From positions 1-33,682 of the forward strand of contig JACIWT010000021.1 of the NCBI GenBank assembly GCA_014360825.1: a DNA stretch of 33,682 nt. Reading direction: 5' to 3'. The notes beneath the pieces were generated by a model. It ran no database searches, was not told where the DNA came from, and saw nothing but the letters and a program-made list of their open reading frames with translations. Shown here piece after piece: positions 32,316 to 33,682 of this stretch. This DNA comes from Chloroflexota bacterium. Its GTDB lineage: Bacteria; Chloroflexota; Anaerolineae; UBA2200; JACIWT01. Position 1 is the stretch's first letter. Every line of letters starts with the position of its first letter. A program made the translations under genes and the position numbers.

Positions 32316-33110
32316 CTATCTCGCCGCCTTTCGGCACAACGTTACATCACCGGCCAGCAACCGCACTGTATTGCCCTCGGGCGTGAGGATAAGAAGTGCG
32401 CCGGTTTCATCCACGTCCCGCGCCAGGCCCACGATGGTACCCTCGGGCGTCATCGCTACGATCTGCTGGCCCAATGTGCTCAGCCGCGAGGCCCACTCGC
32501 GATGAGGCAAGTGGCCGTGCTGGAGGGATAGGTAGTGCCGCTCAACGTGCGCGAGGAGGCTGAGCAAAAGTTCGCCGCGATTCACTGGGCGTCCGGCCGC
32601 TTCGCTGACACTGGTAGTGTCTGGCGGGAGGCCAGGCACCTCAGCGGGCCGCAGGTTCACGTTGAGCCCCAATCCCACGATGACGTATTCGATACGCTCT
32701 CCCCGCACGGCCAATTCGGTCAGGATGCCCCCGGCCTTGCGCTCGTTCAGCAGGATGTCGTTGGGCCATTTGAGGCTGCCGACGAGACCAGCCGTCTCCT
32801 CAAGGGCGTCGAGGACAGCCAGGCCACAGATCATCGTCAGTGCGCCAACGTGGGTGGGCGGGAGATTGGGATAGAAGATCAACGAGAGGAGCAGCGACGT
32901 GCCTGCCGGGGCCAGCCAACGCCGCCCCAGACGGCCCTTGCCTGCAGTTTGCTCTTCGGCGATGACCAGCGTGCCCTCCGGTGCACCCTGGCCCGCCAGT
33001 TGTTTGGCCACTTCGTTGGTCGAGCCGGTCTGGGGCAAATAGATAAAGTTGCGGCCCACGGTGGCCGTTGTCAGTCGAGCCTTGATTCCGTCCACGCTCA
33101 GATCGGACAA
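32316..33110 (-). CDS. birA: biotin-[acetyl-CoA carboxylase] ligase
   Basis: The roughly 264-residue enzyme activates biotin with ATP and attaches it to a carrier lysine. GKGRLGRRW is the biotinyl-AMP loop; SLKWPNDILLNERKAGGIL and VIVGLGLNVN are also conserved, and a C-terminal SH3-like domain follows. No N-terminal winged helix is present, so it is a non-regulatory (class I) form. GTG33116 abuts the AGGAGG, whereas TTG33110 is five bases beyond it and is the better start. Confidence 0.93.
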   Translation of the reverse strand: MSDLSVDGIKARLTTATVGRNFIYLPQTGSTNEVAKQLAGQGAPEGTLVIAEEQTAGKGRLGRRWLAPAGTSLLLSLIFYPNLPPTHVGALTMICGLAVLDALEETAGLVGSLKWPNDILLNERKAGGILTELAVRGERIEYVIVGLGLNVNLRPAEVPGLPPDTTSVSEAAGRPVNRGELLLSLLAHVERHYLSLQHGHLPHREWASRLSTLGQQIVAMTPEGTIVGLARDVDETGALLILTPEGNTVRLLAGDVTLCRKAAR

Positions 33111-33169
33111 GGGCACCTCCTAGACGGAGATTAGCGCAGAAGATGGGAGAGGTCAAAATTCGAATACGT

Positions 33170-33198
33170 TTGCCCGAGGCGACCTGCGACGCTATAAT
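33170..33198 (+). promoter_or_regulatory. promoter of the secreted-protein gene
   Basis: TTGCCC (33170-33175) and TATAAT (33193-33198) are separated by 17 bases; transcription would begin near 33205, about 93 bases before ATG33298. Confidence 0.65.
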
Positions 33199-33297
33199 TG
33201 AGAGTGCCGGGAGAAATCAGCGAATGGCGGCTACATCTGCGAAATCCCGCTGGGAACTGGGCAGGAGTCGTTAGCAGGTGGTCAGCAGAGGTGGGAT

Positions 33298-33682
33298 ATG
33301 GATTATGCGCTGAGAGTGAAGATGACCTTGGTTACCCTCACCTTGGTGGCTGCGCTCGCCGCGCTGGGCGCTGTGCCTGCCTCGGCTGGCCAGTCGGGGG
33401 AGCAATCTCCAGATTGCGATCGGCGCATCGCCGTCTGGAGACGGCTCCCACTTGTGAATACCCGCCACCGAATGGAATTCGGTGGCTACGCCCGGGATGT
33501 AGTAGGGGCGACCGGCCAGTCGCCCTTACTGGAAATCGCATTTCCGGGCGGTGTGGGTAGCGAAATCCCGACCCACGCCGGTCGCCGGTGGATAAATCCA
33601 CCGGCTGGTCTTGTCCAGTCCCGCTGGGACTGGGCCGCGATGAGCCGCCGTACCCATTCGCAGGGGCGCCGCCCCCCCCCCC
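33298..33682 (+). CDS. partial secreted protein gene, frame runs into palindromes and off the edge
   Basis: The frame is open from ATG33298 to the window edge (128 codons). GAGGTGG is placed upstream, and a good promoter lies at 33170-33198. Residues 1-30 are a textbook signal peptide: basic start, TLVTLTLVAALAALGAV core, and PASA before the predicted cut. After a short acidic stretch (GQSGEQSPDCD) the frame is made by the palindrome array, giving Arg/Trp/Pro/Gly-rich sequence that looks unlike a normal domain. Either the elements sit in-frame inside a longer gene or the gene was broken by them. The 11-base C run at the end suggests a contig end. Confidence 0.55.
   Translation, partial: MDYALRVKMTLVTLTLVAALAALGAVPASAGQSGEQSPDCDRRIAVWRRLPLVNTRHRMEFGGYARDVVGATGQSPLLEIAFPGGVGSEIPTHAGRRWINPPAGLVQSRWDWAAMSRRTHSQGRRPPP
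33406..33633. repeat. array of eight hairpin palindromes
   Basis: In 228 bases there are: TCTCCAGA/TCTGGAGA (33406-33441), GCCGTCT/AGACGGC (33430-33445), GCCACCGAAT/ATTCGGTGGC (33464-33486), AGTAGGGGCGAC/GTCGCCCTTACT (33501-33530), GGAAAT/ATTTCC (33531-33545), GTGGGT/ACCCAC (33553-33576), GCCGGTGGAT/ATCCACCGGC (33584-33605) and CCAGTCCC/GGGACTGG (33615-33633). All but the fourth (one G-T wobble) are perfect. The core of the last, TCCCGCTGGGA, also occurs upstream at about 33244-33254. Confidence 0.85.

Noticed and set aside
33198-33560. Open frame of 120 codons in the right-hand region
   Set aside because: Starts inside the promoter -10, has no ribosome site and no signal peptide; the frame from 33298 explains promoter and signal sequence better.
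33672-33682. Poly-C tract as a phase-variable repeat
   Set aside because: It is the last 11 bases of the window after a repeat array, the typical look of an assembly end.
1-33682. CRISPR array or insertion sequence
   Set aside because: No regularly spaced direct repeats with unique spacers and no transposase frame was seen on either strand.

Overview
The window reads as a piece of a moderately high-GC bacterial chromosome, most likely Chloroflexota (Anaerolineae-like). The lineage is inferred from a topoisomerase I with an N-terminal four-cysteine module, a yebC-ruvC-ruvA-cvpA-mtaB order without ruvB, and dense short palindromes; no rRNA or marker tree is available here. The last 11 bases are a C run after a block of palindromes, which looks like a contig end. 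I see no rRNA, CRISPR array or insertion sequence.

Left end (1-710): a strong promoter and a terminator frame a ~130-nt RNA whose arms can pair in two exclusive ways. A decayed tRNA-Met, a clean terminator and a promoter covered by two perfect palindromes follow. At 714-3327 lies a sulfur-transfer operon: a cysteine-desulfurase homologue that LACKS the PLP-binding lysine, an IscU scaffold fused to a DUF59/MIP18 domain, TusA, and a small nucleotidyltransferase. Asparaginase, a DsrE-like protein and two peroxiredoxins come next (3426-6134).

Middle (6229-17219): an Fe-S aldo/keto reductase, a polytopic membrane protein, a mini-metalloprotease, dodecin divergent from a three-S1-domain protein with a long leader, FtsK/SpoIIIE, a DUF72 protein, and the run yebC-ruvC-ruvA-cvpA-mtaB.

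Sugar cassette (17328-23832, minus strand): a ROK repressor with a perfect sigma70 promoter overlapped by a XylR-type operator, then binding lipoprotein, two permeases and a cytoplasmic GH13 glycosidase. No transport ATPase is encoded. A decayed tRNA-Arg lies just beyond the glycosidase.

Right end (23899-33682): L-lactate dehydrogenase, a DUF4870-like protein, fmt-lipB, topA, a XerC/D recombinase overlapping an M24 aminopeptidase, BirA, and the start of a secreted-protein gene whose reading frame runs through an array of eight hairpin palindromes to the window edge.

Strongest leads: the lysine-less desulfurase homologue with its operon, the promoter-terminator RNA at 168-296, and the in-frame palindrome array at 33406-33633.
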